64,000 bases of DNA, from NCBI RefSeq assembly GCF_003583935.1, contig NZ_QYRN01000005.1:310001-374000 (forward strand), in the 5' to 3' direction. Source of the stretch: Aureimonas flava. GTDB lineage: Bacteria > Pseudomonadota > Alphaproteobacteria > Rhizobiales > Rhizobiaceae. Of the stretch, positions 1 to 9,311 are shown one piece after another. Made by a program: the position numbers and the translations under genes. Every line of letters begins with the position of its first letter. Position 1 is the first letter of the stretch. The notes beneath the pieces are model-generated. The model saw only the letters and a list, made by a program, of their open reading frames with translations. It was not told the DNA's origin and did no database searches.

Positions 1-555
1 GTCGGGCGCGGGCGGCGGGGGCGGGTTGTCGGACAGGGTGCCGAGATAGGCGAGAAGGTCCGCGCGCTCCTGGTCCTTCGGGATGCCCGCGAAGCCCATG
101 GCCGTGCCCTGGACGTACTGCTTGGGGCCGTGCAGGAAGTGGTTCAGGTGGTCCCAGTCCCAGACGACCGACTTGCCCTGCGAGAACTCGGTCAGCGCCG
201 CCGAGTAGCTGAAGCCCTCGTGCGAGGCGATCGGCCGGTTCACGATGTCCCACAGGTCGGGGCCGACCTTGTTGGGGCCGCCCTTCTCGCCCGAGTGGCA
301 GGCCTGGCAGCGCTTGAAGATCGCCGCGCCCGCCTCGGCGTTGGCGGACTGCATGAGCTGGCCGACCGGCGTCACCTCGTTGGCGGCCGGGGCGGCGCCG
401 CCGCCGGCCGGCGCGTCGGGCACCGCGATCTCGAAACCGGGTTTCTCGGGCGTCTCTGCGTGGAAGATGCCCTCGGCCAGTAGGCTGCCGCCGAACAGAA
501 CGAACACGGTGCCGAGCAGGGCGCCGAAGATCTTGTTGGCCTCGAACGAATTCAT
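1..555 (-). CDS. Membrane-anchored class I cytochrome c (partial, C-terminus off the window)
   Basis: Periplasmic electron carrier held in the inner membrane by an uncleaved N-terminal anchor, similar to rhizobial CycM/cytochrome c552. The ATG at 555 begins [15 protein letters not shown]. One hydrophobic segment lies at about residues 10-29, followed by a Pro/Ala/Gly linker. The haem site CQACH is at residues 83-87, and a likely Met ligand lies in GTAMGFAG near residue 153. The visible end is proline-rich and runs off the window after 185 codons. It is divergent from kdsB-pheA, as in many rhizobia. Its maturation would need the CcmABCDG system encoded further along this window. Confidence 0.9.
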   Translation of the reverse strand, partial: MNSFEANKIFGALLGTVFVLFGGSLLAEGIFHAETPEKPGFEIAVPDAPAGGGAAPAANEVTPVGQLMQSANAEAGAAIFKRCQACHSGEKGGPNKVGPDLWDIVNRPIASHEGFSYSAALTEFSQGKSVVWDWDHLNHFLHGPKQYVQGTAMGFAGIPKDQERADLLAYLGTLSDNPPPPPAPD

Positions 556-686
556 GATAAAGGGCGGCTCCCTCTGCAGCCGGCGCAAGGGGCCGACGAC
601 ACGCGCTTTCGACGTTCCGCGGACCGAAGCGTGTTCCGCCGGCTCCGGCGGCCCCTGCTGAGCCCGTCAATTGGAAGCGTTCTGAC

Positions 687-700
687 ATTCCGATCGGAAT
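687..700. promoter_or_regulatory. Perfect 14-bp palindrome between divergent genes
   Basis: ATTCCGATCGGAAT is a perfect palindrome in the 210-nt gap between the divergent cytochrome c gene and kdsB-pheA. Its place, about 65 nt upstream of the kdsB start, would suit an operator. I cannot name a regulator, and no clear -35/-10 pair stands out around it. Confidence 0.25.
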
Positions 701-765
701 CGATCAAGCGCCCTCCTGTCACAGCTTCGCCTAAATTTCCCACGTCCGCACCAGAGTTCCCGTCC

Positions 766-2364
766 ATGTCCACCATGATCCTCATCCCGTCCCGACTGGC
801 CTCGACCCGGCTTCCCGCCAAGCCGCTCGCCGACATCGCGGGACGTCCGATGATCGTGCGCGTGGCCGAGCGTGCGCGCGAGGCCGCCATCGGCCGCGTC
901 GTGGTGGCCACCGACGATCCCTCGATCCGGGACGCGGCGGTGGCGGCCGGCTTCGAGGCGGTGATGACGGGCGGCCACCACCAGTCGGGCTCGGACCGGA
1001 TTTTCGAGGCGCTGGAGCGCCTCGATCCGGCGGGCGAGGTGGAGACGGTGATCAACCTCCAGGGCGACCTGCCGACCATCGAGCCGGAGACGATCCGCGC
1101 CGTGCTGCGCCCGTTCGAGGATCCGCGCTGCGACATCGCAACCGTCGCGGTCGCCATCGCGAACGAGGCGGACCGGGACGATCCGAGCGTGGTCAAGCTG
1201 GTCGGCACGCCGGTGGGGCCGGACCGGCTGAGCGCCCTCTACTTCACCCGCGCCACGGCGCCCACGGGCGAGGGGCCGCTCTATCACCACGTCGGCATCT
1301 ACGCCTATCGGCGGGCGGCGCTCGCGCGTTTCGTGGCGCTCGCGCCCTCGCCGCTGGAGACGCGCGAGAAGCTGGAGCAGCTCCGCGCGCTGGAAGCGGG
1401 AATGCGGATCCAGGCGGAGGTCGTGGACGCCGTGCCGCTCGGTGTCGACATGCCCCATCAGCTGGAGGAGGCGCGCCGCTTCTTCGAGCCGGCGGCCCGT
1501 TCGGGCCGGATTTCCTTCCAGGGCGAGCCGGGCGCGAATTCCGACACCGCGTCCCGCACCATGTATCCCGATCTCGAGCCCCTGCCGTGCCCGACCTTCG
1601 AGGATGCGCTGGCCGCCGTGACGCGCGGCGAGGCCGACCTCGCGATGATCCCGATCGAGAACACCATCGCCGGCCGCGTCGCCGACATCCACCATCTCCT
1701 GCCCGTCTCGGGCCTCCAGATCGTGGGCGAGTTCTTCCTTCCGATCCGCTTCCAGCTCATGGCGAAGCGCGGGGTGGCGATGGGCGACATCCGCGAGGTG
1801 CACAGCCATATCCACGCCCTCGGCCAGTGCCGCGGCATCCTGCGCCGCAACGGCTGGAAGCCGGTGGTGGCCGGCGACACGGCCGGAGCGGCGCGCGTCG
1901 TCTCGCAGATGCCGGAGCCCCACGTCGCCGCGCTCGCGCCGCGCCTGGCGGCCGAACTCTACGGGCTCGACATCCTGGCCGAGAACGTCGAGGACGCCGA
2001 GCACAACACGACGCGCTTCGTGGTCCTGTCGCGGCCGGGCCGGGGGCGGGAGCTCTGGGCGCCGCGCTCGGAGGGGGTGGTGGTGACGACCTTCGTGTTC
2101 GAGGTGCGCAACCTGCCGGCCGCCCTCTACAAGGCGCTCGGAGGCTTCGCCACCAACGGCATCAACATGACCAAGCTCGAAAGCTACCAGCTCGAGGGCA
2201 AGTTCGTGGCGACGCAGTTCTTCTCCGACATCGAAGGCCATCCCGAGGACCCGGGCGTCGCCCGCGCGCTGGACGAGCTGCGCTTCTTCTCCAAGCGCGT
2301 GTCGATCATGGGCGTCTACCCCGCTTCGCCGGACCGTCCGGCCCATCCGCACGCGGCGGACTGA
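766..2364 (+). CDS. KdsB-PheA fusion: CMP-Kdo synthetase joined to prephenate dehydratase
   Basis: One open frame of 532 aa carries two enzymes normally encoded separately. Residues 1-243 are 3-deoxy-manno-octulosonate cytidylyltransferase (KdsB), which activates Kdo for LPS: N-terminal [13 protein letters not shown], then [10 protein letters not shown] and NLQGDLP. Residues 246-532 are prephenate dehydratase (phenylalanine synthesis): [27 protein letters not shown] near residue 413, and a C-terminal ACT domain with GINMTKLES near 472. At the junction (about 1490-1510) there is no stop and no ATG, GTG or TTG. The nearest in-frame ATG, at 1450, lies inside KdsB. I chose ATG 766 because KdsB homology starts there; the frame is open back to 631. 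In relatives kdsB and pheA are usually adjacent separate genes. Function of the fusion is inferred. Confidence 0.9.
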   Translation: MSTMILIPSRLASTRLPAKPLADIAGRPMIVRVAERAREAAIGRVVVATDDPSIRDAAVAAGFEAVMTGGHHQSGSDRIFEALERLDPAGEVETVINLQGDLPTIEPETIRAVLRPFEDPRCDIATVAVAIANEADRDDPSVVKLVGTPVGPDRLSALYFTRATAPTGEGPLYHHVGIYAYRRAALARFVALAPSPLETREKLEQLRALEAGMRIQAEVVDAVPLGVDMPHQLEEARRFFEPAARSGRISFQGEPGANSDTASRTMYPDLEPLPCPTFEDALAAVTRGEADLAMIPIENTIAGRVADIHHLLPVSGLQIVGEFFLPIRFQLMAKRGVAMGDIREVHSHIHALGQCRGILRRNGWKPVVAGDTAGAARVVSQMPEPHVAALAPRLAAELYGLDILAENVEDAEHNTTRFVVLSRPGRGRELWAPRSEGVVVTTFVFEVRNLPAALYKALGGFATNGINMTKLESYQLEGKFVATQFFSDIEGHPEDPGVARALDELRFFSKRVSIMGVYPASPDRPAHPHAAD

Positions 2365-2372
2365 GGGCGCCC

Positions 2373-2422
2373 CGCCCCAACGAAAAAGGCCCCGCGCGAG
2401 CGGGGCCTTTTTCGTTGGGGCG
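2373..2422. terminator. Bidirectional rho-independent terminator
   Basis: A perfect 23-bp inverted repeat (CGCCCCAACGAAAAAGG... and its complement) with a GCGA loop. The A-tract and T-tract pair with each other, so both strands end in a U-run. It lies between the convergent kdsB-pheA and DUF1127 genes and can serve both. Confidence 0.9.
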
Positions 2423-2438
2423 ATGGAGAAGCGGCGGC

Positions 2439-2585
2439 TTAGCGGCCGACGCGCACCATGCGGTCGATGTCGCCGCGCAGCACGCCGATGTCGCTCAGCA
2501 TGCGGTCGTCCATGCTGTTGAGCTCGATGATGGTGCGGCGGTGCGAACGGAAGGACTGGATGCGCTGGGCGATGGAGTTGAGCAT
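2439..2585 (-). CDS. DUF1127 (YjiS-like) small protein, 48 aa
   Basis: Starts MLNSIAQRIQSFRSHR and ends DIDRMVRVGR. The arginine-rich N-terminus and the core LNSMDDRMLSDIGVLRGDI match DUF1127, a family of small basic proteins common in Alphaproteobacteria. Some longer members have been linked to phosphate and carbon metabolism through RNA binding; nothing here proves that role for this copy. It is a single gene, convergent with kdsB-pheA and sharing the bidirectional terminator. The sequence just upstream (2600-2720) is AT-richer than the local average, which fits a promoter, but I cannot place one confidently. Confidence 0.85.
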   Translation of the reverse strand: MLNSIAQRIQSFRSHRRTIIELNSMDDRMLSDIGVLRGDIDRMVRVGR

Positions 2586-2722
2586 GGGAGCCTCGGGGAA
2601 CGTCGGATTTCGTTGAACCCGATATACGCCCCGCAGATGCTTAAAAGGAGAGCATGTTTCGCACGACTGTTGTGCACATCGCGCATAACTCCGCCAATTC
2701 CGCGTTCATGTCATCTTAATGC

Positions 2723-3649
2723 CTATTTCGAAGACAGCTCGTTGCCGCTTGCGAAGGCAGCCAGCAGGTGGTGCGCGATCGCGAAGCGCGCCGGCGCGAC
2801 GAGGCCCTCTGGATGCCGGTTCTCCATCATCGCCCGGACCTCCGCGCGGTCGAACCAGCGGCAGTCCTCAAGCTCGGTGGCGTCGAAGGCGATCGGCCCG
2901 TGGGGGCTCCGCGCGATGCAGCCGATCATCAGCGATCCGGGGAAGGGCCAGGGCTGCGAGGAATGGTAGCGCACCTCGTCCACCGCAAGGCCGGCCTCCT
3001 CCAGGGTCTCGCGCCGGACGGCGTCCTCCAGCGTCTCGCCCGCCTCCACGAAGCCGGCGAGGCACGACCACATGCCGGGCGCGAAATGCGGCTGGCGACC
3101 GAGCACGCAGCGCCCGGCCCCGTCGTGCACCAGCATGATCGACACGGGGTCGGTGCGCGGGAAGACGAGGTGCCCGCAGGCCGTGCAGCGGCGGCGGAAG
3201 CCGGCCGCCTCGCTGCGCGTCGGCGCGCCGCACCGCCCGCAGAAGCGCGCCGAGGCGTGCCAGTTCAGGAGATGGGCGGCCTGGGCGAGCTGCCCCTCCA
3301 CCTCGGGCGGCAGCACCTCGCGCATGCCGAGCGCGCGAAGGTCCCAGCCGGCGACGTCGCCGTCCGGCTCGCGCGGCGCGATCGCGGCGGCGAGCCGGGG
3401 CGCGCCTCCCTCGTGCCCCAGCAGCAGTTCGATCGCCGCGTCGCCCGCCAGCGCGGCGGCCTCCGCCACAGAGAAGGCCGGGTCGGGCGTCTCGTCGCCC
3501 CGGCATAGCCACTGCCCGCCGGCGGTGAGGTAGACGCGCGCGGCGGGATCGGCGAGCGCCTCGGCCAGCGACGCCTCGTTGCGCAGTTCGCCGTCGCGGC
3601 GCAGCGGGTTGCGGGAGTAGCCGAGGCGGGGAGGATCTGCGGGGGTCAT
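2723..3649 (-). CDS. nudC: NAD(+)/NADH pyrophosphatase, Nudix family
   Basis: Hydrolyses NAD(H) to NMN(H) and AMP; in E. coli NudC also decaps NAD-capped RNA. 308 aa. A four-Cys zinc ribbon near residues 136-160 (FCGRCG then RCTACG) is followed by FPRTDPVSIML, a full Nudix box (GFVEAGETLEDAVRRETLEEAG) and the diagnostic NudC motif SQPWPFPGSLM. The ATG at 3649 overlaps the stop of the upstream HIT gene by 4 nt (ATGA), so the two are probably translationally coupled. The N-terminal domain is the usual poorly conserved one. Confidence 0.95.
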   Translation of the reverse strand: MTPADPPRLGYSRNPLRRDGELRNEASLAEALADPAARVYLTAGGQWLCRGDETPDPAFSVAEAAALAGDAAIELLLGHEGGAPRLAAAIAPREPDGDVAGWDLRALGMREVLPPEVEGQLAQAAHLLNWHASARFCGRCGAPTRSEAAGFRRRCTACGHLVFPRTDPVSIMLVHDGAGRCVLGRQPHFAPGMWSCLAGFVEAGETLEDAVRRETLEEAGLAVDEVRYHSSQPWPFPGSLMIGCIARSPHGPIAFDATELEDCRWFDRAEVRAMMENRHPEGLVAPARFAIAHHLLAAFASGNELSSK

Positions 3650-4065
3650 GCGAGTCTTTCCAGGACGGAGCGGGCGAGCGCCTCCTCGGCGCCGGCCGGA
3701 TAGGGAAGGGCGCTCTCGAAGCCCCAGACCGGCCTCGGCCAGTTCGGGTCGCCGGACGAGCGCGCGACGACGTGGAGATGGAACTGCCGGACGACGTTGC
3801 CGAGGGCGCCGAGATTGATTTTCTCCGACCCCGTGGCCGCGCTCAGGACCTCCGCGACGCGGTTCGCCTCCGCCAGGAGCGCCAGCCGGTCGCGTTCCTC
3901 CAGGTCGAACAGCTCGACCAAGGCAGGCCGGCGGGGCACCAGGATCAGCCAGGGCCAGCGCGCGTCGCGCATCAGCAGGAGCCGGCACAGCGGCAGGTCG
4001 CACAGGAAGCGCGTGTCCGCGTCGAGGCGTTCGTCGAGCGAGAAGGCGAGGGGGTCGGCTTGCAT
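3646..4065 (-). CDS. HIT-domain protein
   Basis: Small nucleotide hydrolase/transferase-like protein of the histidine-triad superfamily, 139 aa. It has the HIT fold core (ILVPRRPALVELFDLEE, INLGALGNVVRQFHLHVVAR). The triad reads H-L-H-V-V, so only two of the three histidines are present; HxHxV/I forms are common in this proteobacterial subgroup, so it need not be dead. It overlaps nudC by 4 nt, suggesting a shared role in nucleotide or dinucleotide clean-up. Divergent from the SRP RNA and dnaX. Confidence 0.9.
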   Translation of the reverse strand: MQADPLAFSLDERLDADTRFLCDLPLCRLLLMRDARWPWLILVPRRPALVELFDLEERDRLALLAEANRVAEVLSAATGSEKINLGALGNVVRQFHLHVVARSSGDPNWPRPVWGFESALPYPAGAEEALARSVLERLA

Positions 4066-4094
4066 TTCGAGGCGATCTCCACGATATGGAGGGC

Positions 4095-4190
4095 GGGAGG
4101 TTGGTGGTGGACGAGCCGCTCGCCAACCGGGTCAGGTCCGGAAGGAAGCAGCCCCAACGATTCCGGCACGGGTCATCGTGCCAGCCTCCC
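4095..4190 (+). ncRNA. ffs: Signal recognition particle RNA (small bacterial 4.5S type)
   Basis: The conserved SRP apical domain is plain: CCGGGTCAGGTCCGGAAGG, then AAGCAGCC with the GGAA tetraloop (about 4128-4153). The outer ends pair: GGGAGGTTGG at 4095-4104 with CCAGCCTCCC at 4181-4190, one G-U pair. A stem of about 96 nt results. It lies between HIT (divergent) and dnaX, the usual rhizobial position. Its partner receptor FtsY is at 47194-48980; Ffh is not in the window. Confidence 0.95.
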
Positions 4191-4408
4191 ACCCTTTCGT
4201 CCGGCATCCGGTGTCCGGGGCGATTCGCCTTCATAGGCGAAGCGCGCGGTCGCCGCGAGATGCGACGGATCTGCCCATCCCGAGCCCGATCGCTTTTTCC
4301 ATGTCGGCCGTCGCTGCGACGGCGCGCCGATTGCATTGTGCGAAAAGCCGCGTAGGGTCGCGCCGGCGCCGCCGGCTCGAGCAGCCGGTCGCCGCGCCCC
4401 GCAGCCGA

Positions 4409-6352
4409 ATGGAGCCGATGGCCGAGGATCCCCATCCCCCGACCGCCGCGACGCCCTACCGCGTCCTGGCGCGCAAGTACCGTCCCCGTTCCTTCGACGA
4501 CCTGATCGGCCAGGAGCCGATGGTGCGCACCCTGACCAACGCCTTCGAGGCGGGGCGCATCGCGCAGGCCTGGATGCTGACCGGCGTGCGCGGGGTCGGC
4601 AAGACCACCACGGCGCGCATCCTCGCCCGTGCGCTGAACTACGAGACCGAGACCGTCCACCAGCCGACGATCCACATGATCGAGCCCGGCCTCCACGATC
4701 AGGCGATCATGGAGGGGCGCCATGTGGACGTGGTGGAGATGGACGCCGCCTCGCACACGGGCATCGACGACATCCGCGAGATCATCGCGCAGGTGCGCTA
4801 CCGCCCGGTCTCGGCGCGCTACAAGGTCTACATCATCGACGAGGTCCACATGCTGTCCACGCAGGCCTTCAACGGCCTGCTGAAGACGCTGGAGGAGCCG
4901 CCAGAGCACGTGAAGTTCGTGTTCGCCACCACCGAGATCCGCAAGGTCCCCATCACCGTCCTGTCGCGCTGCCAGCGCTTCGACCTGCGGCGCGTCGATC
5001 CGGCCGTGATGATCGCGCACCTGCGCCGGGTACTGGACGCCGAATCCGTCGAAGCCGACGACGACGCGCTGCGCCTCCTCGCCCGCGCGTCGGAGGGATC
5101 GGTGCGCGACGCGCTGTCGCTCACCGACCAGGCGATCGCCCACGGCGCGGGCCATGTCGAGGCCGGCACGGTGCGCGACATGCTGGGCCTTGCCGACCGG
5201 GCGCGCATCGTCACCCTGTTCGAGCTGCTGATGCGGGGCGACGGAGCGGGGGCGCTGCGCGAGTTCGCCGGACAGTACGAGGTCGGCGCCGATCCGCTGG
5301 TGGTGCTGACGGACCTTGCGGACTTCACCCATCTCGTCACCTCGCTGCGCTTCGTGCCCGAGACCGCGGGCGACGCCTCGCTTTCGCCGGTCGAGGTGGA
5401 GCGCGGCCGCGACTTCGCCGAGCGCCTGTCGGTGCGCACCCTGTCCGAGGTCTGGCAGATGCTGCTCAAGGCGATCGAGGAGACGCGCGCGGCGAGCGCG
5501 CCGCGGCAGGCGGCCGAGATGGCGCTGATCCGCATCGCCTACGCCACCACGCTGCCCTCGCCGGAAGACCTCGCCCGGCTCCTGCGCGAGGGGGGCGCGC
5601 GCCCGGCGTCGAGCTCCCCCGGGCCGTCGAACGGGGCGGCAGCGCCGCGCGGCGACGGCGCACCGGCTGCGGTCGCGCCGTCCGTCTCGGCAGCCGTCGC
5701 GGCCCCCCCGCCGACGGCGCCGCAGATGCGCGCCGGCGGGCCGACCCTGGCCGCGCGCATGGTGGCCTCCGCCCCGCAGCCCGTGTCGCCGGCCGCCGCG
5801 CCCGCCGTGGTGGCGGACCCCGACAGCCTGCCAGCCTCGCTGCGCGACCTGGAGAGGCTGGCGGGCGAGCGGCGCGACTCCCGCATGAAGGCATGGATCC
5901 GCCGCTATCTGCGCCTCGTGCGCATGGAGCCCGGACGCCTGGAGATCGAGCTTGCCGATGGCGCGCCGGTGGCGCTCTCCGGCGAGCTCACCAAGCGGCT
6001 GTTCGAATGGACCGGCATGCGCTGGGTCGTCACGGTGGCCGGCAAGGGCGGCGGCGAGACGCTGGAGGAGGCGGACGCCGCGCGCCGTGCGCGTCTGATC
6101 GCCGAGGCCGAGGCCGACCCGGAGGTCGCCGCGATCCTCGCCGCCCTGCCGGGCGCGAAGGTGCGCGAGGTGCGCCTGCGCGGGGAGCCGGAACCGGCCG
6201 AGCCGGCCGACGACGGACCGCCGCTCGCCGACGAGAGCGACCTGCCGGAACGCATCGACATCGACCCGTCGGACCTTGGCTTCGACGGCGGCGATGACGA
6301 CATGGGGGAGGGCGTCCTGTTCGAGGCGGACGCCGACCCCGAGGACGACTGA
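4409..6352 (+). CDS. dnaX: DNA polymerase III subunit gamma/tau
   Basis: Clamp-loader ATPase. It starts with VLARKYRPRSFDDLIGQE, then Walker A GVRGVGKTTTARIL, Walker B/DEVH in YIIDEVHMLSTQAFNGLLKTLEEPP, and sensor ATTEIRKVP...LSRCQRF. The four zinc-binding cysteines normally between Walker A and B are absent (ALNYETETVHQ... has none), as I recall for alphaproteobacterial DnaX. An Ala/Pro-rich linker (about residues 390-475) separates the ATPase from the tau C-terminus, which ends acidic. Starts ATG 4409 and ATG 4418 are both possible; I give 4409. 647 aa. First of the dnaX-ybaB-recR group. Confidence 0.95.
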   Translation: MEPMAEDPHPPTAATPYRVLARKYRPRSFDDLIGQEPMVRTLTNAFEAGRIAQAWMLTGVRGVGKTTTARILARALNYETETVHQPTIHMIEPGLHDQAIMEGRHVDVVEMDAASHTGIDDIREIIAQVRYRPVSARYKVYIIDEVHMLSTQAFNGLLKTLEEPPEHVKFVFATTEIRKVPITVLSRCQRFDLRRVDPAVMIAHLRRVLDAESVEADDDALRLLARASEGSVRDALSLTDQAIAHGAGHVEAGTVRDMLGLADRARIVTLFELLMRGDGAGALREFAGQYEVGADPLVVLTDLADFTHLVTSLRFVPETAGDASLSPVEVERGRDFAERLSVRTLSEVWQMLLKAIEETRAASAPRQAAEMALIRIAYATTLPSPEDLARLLREGGARPASSSPGPSNGAAAPRGDGAPAAVAPSVSAAVAAPPPTAPQMRAGGPTLAARMVASAPQPVSPAAAPAVVADPDSLPASLRDLERLAGERRDSRMKAWIRRYLRLVRMEPGRLEIELADGAPVALSGELTKRLFEWTGMRWVVTVAGKGGGETLEEADAARRARLIAEAEADPEVAAILAALPGAKVREVRLRGEPEPAEPADDGPPLADESDLPERIDIDPSDLGFDGGDDDMGEGVLFEADADPEDD

Positions 6353-6376
6353 CATCAACAGCAAGGGACAGGGCGC

Positions 6377-6700
6377 ATGAAGGACCTCATGGGCATGATG
6401 AAGCAGGCCAAGGCCATGCAGGAGAAGATGCAGGGGTTGCAGGCCGAGATCGCCGAGACCACGGCCTCCGGGCAGGCCGGCGGCGGCGTCGTGTCGGTGA
6501 CGCTGAAGGGCACGGGCGAGCTGGTCTCGGTCGAGCTCGACCCCTCGCTGCTCAAGCCCGACGAGAAGGACATCCTCGAGGATCTCCTGGTCGCCGCCCA
6601 TGCCGACGCCAAGCGCAAGCTCGACGCCGTGGTGCAGGAGAAGACGCAGGCCCTGACCGCCGGCCTGCCGCTGCCGCCGGGCATGAAGCTGCCTTTCTAG
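6377..6700 (+). CDS. ybaB: YbaB/EbfC family nucleoid-associated protein
   Basis: 107 aa. Starts [19 protein letters not shown], a helical N-terminus typical of YbaB/EbfC, followed by the beta-rich core [22 protein letters not shown]. The family forms dimers that bind DNA. It sits 24 nt after dnaX and 64 nt before recR, the conserved dnaX-ybaB-recR arrangement found across bacteria. Confidence 0.95.
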   Translation: MKDLMGMMKQAKAMQEKMQGLQAEIAETTASGQAGGGVVSVTLKGTGELVSVELDPSLLKPDEKDILEDLLVAAHADAKRKLDAVVQEKTQALTAGLPLPPGMKLPF

Positions 6701-6764
6701 GCGTCCGTCTCCCAGCCGCCGGGCGCCCGCGCGCCCGGCTTCGCCCCTTCGAGGCCGCCCTTCC

Positions 6765-7370
6765 ATGTCCAAGACCATCGCCGGCCCCGAGATCGAGCGG
6801 CTGATCCAGCTTCTGTCGAAGCTTCCCGGCCTCGGCCCCCGCTCGGCCCGGCGCGCCGCGCTGCACCTCGTGAAGCGGCGGGAGCAGATTCTGCGGCCCT
6901 TGGGCGATGCGATGGCGGAGGCCGCCGAGAAGGTGCGCGTCTGCTCCAACTGCGGCAACATCGACACGCGCGACCCCTGCACGATCTGCCGCGACCCCGC
7001 GCGCGACCAGACCACGGTGATCGTGGTGGAGGACGTGTCCGACCTCTGGGCGCTGGAGCGGGCCAAGGCCCTCAACGCCGCCTATCACGTGCTGGGCGGC
7101 GTCCTGTCGCCTCTGGAAGGCGTCGGCCCCGACGACCTCACCATCCGCCGCCTGGTGGAGCGCGTGGCGGAAGGGTCGATCGGCGAGCTGGTGATCGCCG
7201 TCAACGCCACCGTCGAGGGGCAGACCACCGCGCACTACATCATCGACCAGCTCGCCGACTTCGATGTCTCGGTCACCCGCCTCGCGCATGGGGTGCCGGT
7301 GGGCGGCGAGCTCGACTACCTGGACGAGGGCACGCTCTCGGCCGCCATGCGCTCGCGCACGAAGATCTGA
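6765..7370 (+). CDS. recR: Recombination protein RecR
   Basis: Works with RecF/RecO to load RecA at gaps. 201 aa. It shows the helix-hairpin-helix ([16 protein letters not shown]), the C4 zinc finger ([16 protein letters not shown], about residues 57-72), the Toprim core ([31 protein letters not shown]), and the C-terminal [22 protein letters not shown] motif. Full length. Third gene of the dnaX-ybaB-recR group. Confidence 0.97.
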   Translation: MSKTIAGPEIERLIQLLSKLPGLGPRSARRAALHLVKRREQILRPLGDAMAEAAEKVRVCSNCGNIDTRDPCTICRDPARDQTTVIVVEDVSDLWALERAKALNAAYHVLGGVLSPLEGVGPDDLTIRRLVERVAEGSIGELVIAVNATVEGQTTAHYIIDQLADFDVSVTRLAHGVPVGGELDYLDEGTLSAAMRSRTKI

Positions 7371-7448
7371 TTCCCCGCCGCCGCGAGATCGACGCAAGCC
7401 CGCCGCATTAGCCTTCCGGCAGGACGAGGCATGCCGGGGACTTGAGAC

Positions 7449-8672
7449 ATGAGACGGATCGCATGGGCGCTGGCGGCATGGCTGGCGATGGGCGGGGTCG
7501 CCGCGGCGCAGGACGTGCAGGCCGGCTTCCGCGCCTTCCTGCAGAACGACATCTGGCCCGAGGCCCGCGCCGTCGGCGTGTCGCGGCGCACGTTCGACGC
7601 GGCATTCGAGGGCGTGCGCGCCAACACCAAGCTCCCCGACCTCCAACTGCCCGGCGACGCGGCCAAGGTCGAGGAGATCAACCGGCAGGCCGAGTTCCAG
7701 AGCCCGACCGCCTATTTCGACGAGGCGAAGATGGCGGCGACCGCCGCCCGCGGGCGCGCGATGCTCGCGCAGTATGCCGGCGTCATTAAGCGGATCGAGG
7801 CGCGCTACGGGGTTCCGGGGCCGATCGTGGTGGCCGTCTGGGGGCGCGAATCGGGCTACGGCGCGGCCAAGATCCCCTACGACGCCTTCGAGGTGCTCGG
7901 CACCAAGGCCTATCTCGCACGGCGCAAGGAGATGTTCCGGGCCGAGCTCATCGCCGCGCTCCGGATCGTCCAGGACGGAGACCTGACGGCGGCGCAGATG
8001 AAGTCGTCCTGGGCCGGCGCGCTCGGCCAGCCGCAGTTCATGCCGACCAAGTTCCGCGCGCTCGCGGTGGACTTCGACGGCGACGGGCGCCGCGACATCT
8101 GGAACTCGGTGCCCGACACGCTCGCCTCGATCGCCAACTACCTGCGCCAGTCCGGCTGGCAGCCGGGGCGCGACTGGGGCTTCGAGGCCAGGGTGCCCGC
8201 GTCGGTGTCCTGCACGCTGGAAGGGCCCGACCAGGGGCGTCCGATCGCCGATTTCGCCCAGGCCGGCGTGACCCGCGTCTCGGGCCGCGCGTTTCCGCCG
8301 AACGAGATGCGGGCGACCGGCCATCTCCTGATGCCGGCCGGGCGCTTCGGGCCGGCCTTCGTGGCCACGCCCAACTTCTACGTCATCAAAGAGTACAACA
8401 ACTCCGACCTCTACGCCCTGTTCATCGGGCACCTCGCCGACCGGATGGCGGGCGGCGGCCCGTTCTCGGGCGAATGGCGCAAGGTCGCGGGGCTGACGCG
8501 GGGCGACGTCGCGCGGCTCCAGGAGCGGCTCGTCGCGCGCGGCTACGACGTCGGTCGTCCGGACGGGCTCGCCGGCTTCAAGACGCGACGCTCGATCGGC
8601 GCCTATCAGGAAAAGGCGGGCCTGCCCTCCACCTGCTGGCCGACGCGCGAACTCGCCGCGCAGATGCGCTGA
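7449..8672 (+). CDS. Periplasmic lytic murein transglycosylase (MltB/SLT family 3) with peptidoglycan-binding domain
   Basis: Cleaves glycan strands of peptidoglycan. 407 aa. Signal peptide MRRIAWALAAWLAMGGVAAAQ, cleaved near residue 20. The MltB-type domain covers about residues 25-330: catalytic Glu in VAVWGRESGYG, then SSWAGALGQPQFMPTKF and VDFDGDGRRDIWNS. The C-terminal PG-binding-1 domain (about 340-407) has LQERLVARGYDVGRPDG. No lipobox, so soluble. Downstream of recR but with a 78-nt gap, so possibly its own unit. Confidence 0.93.
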   Translation: MRRIAWALAAWLAMGGVAAAQDVQAGFRAFLQNDIWPEARAVGVSRRTFDAAFEGVRANTKLPDLQLPGDAAKVEEINRQAEFQSPTAYFDEAKMAATAARGRAMLAQYAGVIKRIEARYGVPGPIVVAVWGRESGYGAAKIPYDAFEVLGTKAYLARRKEMFRAELIAALRIVQDGDLTAAQMKSSWAGALGQPQFMPTKFRALAVDFDGDGRRDIWNSVPDTLASIANYLRQSGWQPGRDWGFEARVPASVSCTLEGPDQGRPIADFAQAGVTRVSGRAFPPNEMRATGHLLMPAGRFGPAFVATPNFYVIKEYNNSDLYALFIGHLADRMAGGGPFSGEWRKVAGLTRGDVARLQERLVARGYDVGRPDGLAGFKTRRSIGAYQEKAGLPSTCWPTRELAAQMR

Positions 8673-8681
8673 GCCGCCACG

Positions 8682-8706
8682 AAAAAGGGGGCCGCGGGGC
8701 CCCCTT
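8682..8706 (-). terminator. Terminator of ppa
   Basis: A 9-bp GC-rich stem (AAGGGGGCC / GGCCCCCTT) with a GCGG loop. On the minus strand it is followed by a run of T (complement of the A5 at 8682-8686), so it best serves ppa; on the plus strand the tail is CTTCTCG and weaker. Confidence 0.75.
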
Positions 8707-8735
8707 CTCGAATTGGATCGTGCGTCCGGACGGCG

Positions 8736-9311
8736 TCAGGCGTTTTCCTGGCCCACGGGCGTCGCGGTCCTCTCCGCCTCCGTCGCGGCGTCGTAGCGCG
8801 CGACCGCCTCGCGGATCATCGTCTTCGCCTCGGCCGCGCCGGCCCAGCCGCCGATCTTCACCCACTTGCCGGGCTCCAGATCCTTGTAGTGCTCGAAGAA
8901 GTGCTCGATCTGCTTCAACGTGATCTCGGGCAGGTCGGTGTGCTCGAAGACCTTGGTGTAGCGCTGGGTCAGCTCGGGCGAGGGGACCGCGATCACCTTC
9001 TCGTCCAGACCCTTGTTGTCCTCCATCTTGAGGACGCCGATCGGGCGGCAGTTGATGACGCAGCCGGGAAACAGCGGGCGCGTCGAACAGACCAGGACGT
9101 CGATCGGGTCGCCGTCGTCCGACAGCGTGTGCGGCACGAAGCCGTAGTTCCCCGGATAGGTCATCGGGGTGTACAGGAAGCGATCCACGAAGAGCGCGCC
9201 GGACTCCTTGTCCATCTCGTACTTGATCGGATGACCCCCGACCGGCACCTCGATGATGACGTTGATGTCCTCGGGCGGGTTCTTGCCGCGAGCGATGGCG
9301 TCGATGCGCAT
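8736..9311 (-). CDS. ppa: Inorganic pyrophosphatase, family I
   Basis: Hydrolyses PPi to orthophosphate, driving biosynthetic reactions. 191 aa. Motifs: [50 protein letters not shown] (metal-binding aspartates in DGDPIDVL), and [14 protein letters not shown]. The ATG at 9311 ([13 protein letters not shown]) matches family starts. It is some 13-15 residues longer at the C-terminus ([14 protein letters not shown]) than the usual 175-178 aa. Monocistronic, with its own terminator. Confidence 0.97.
   Translation of the reverse strand: MRIDAIARGKNPPEDINVIIEVPVGGHPIKYEMDKESGALFVDRFLYTPMTYPGNYGFVPHTLSDDGDPIDVLVCSTRPLFPGCVINCRPIGVLKMEDNKGLDEKVIAVPSPELTQRYTKVFEHTDLPEITLKQIEHFFEHYKDLEPGKWVKIGGWAGAAEAKTMIREAVARYDAATEAERTATPVGQENA

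Noticed and set aside
667-2352. Long minus-strand open frame (561 codons) opposite kdsB-pheA
   Set aside because: High GC leaves the opposite strand open. It mirrors the real gene, is rich in Arg/His/Gly/Ala, and has no family motif.
2723-7075. 1450-codon minus-strand frame covering nudC, the SRP RNA and dnaX antisense
   Set aside because: Only its last 308 codons are a gene (nudC, start at 3649). The rest is antisense to dnaX, ybaB and recR with biased composition.
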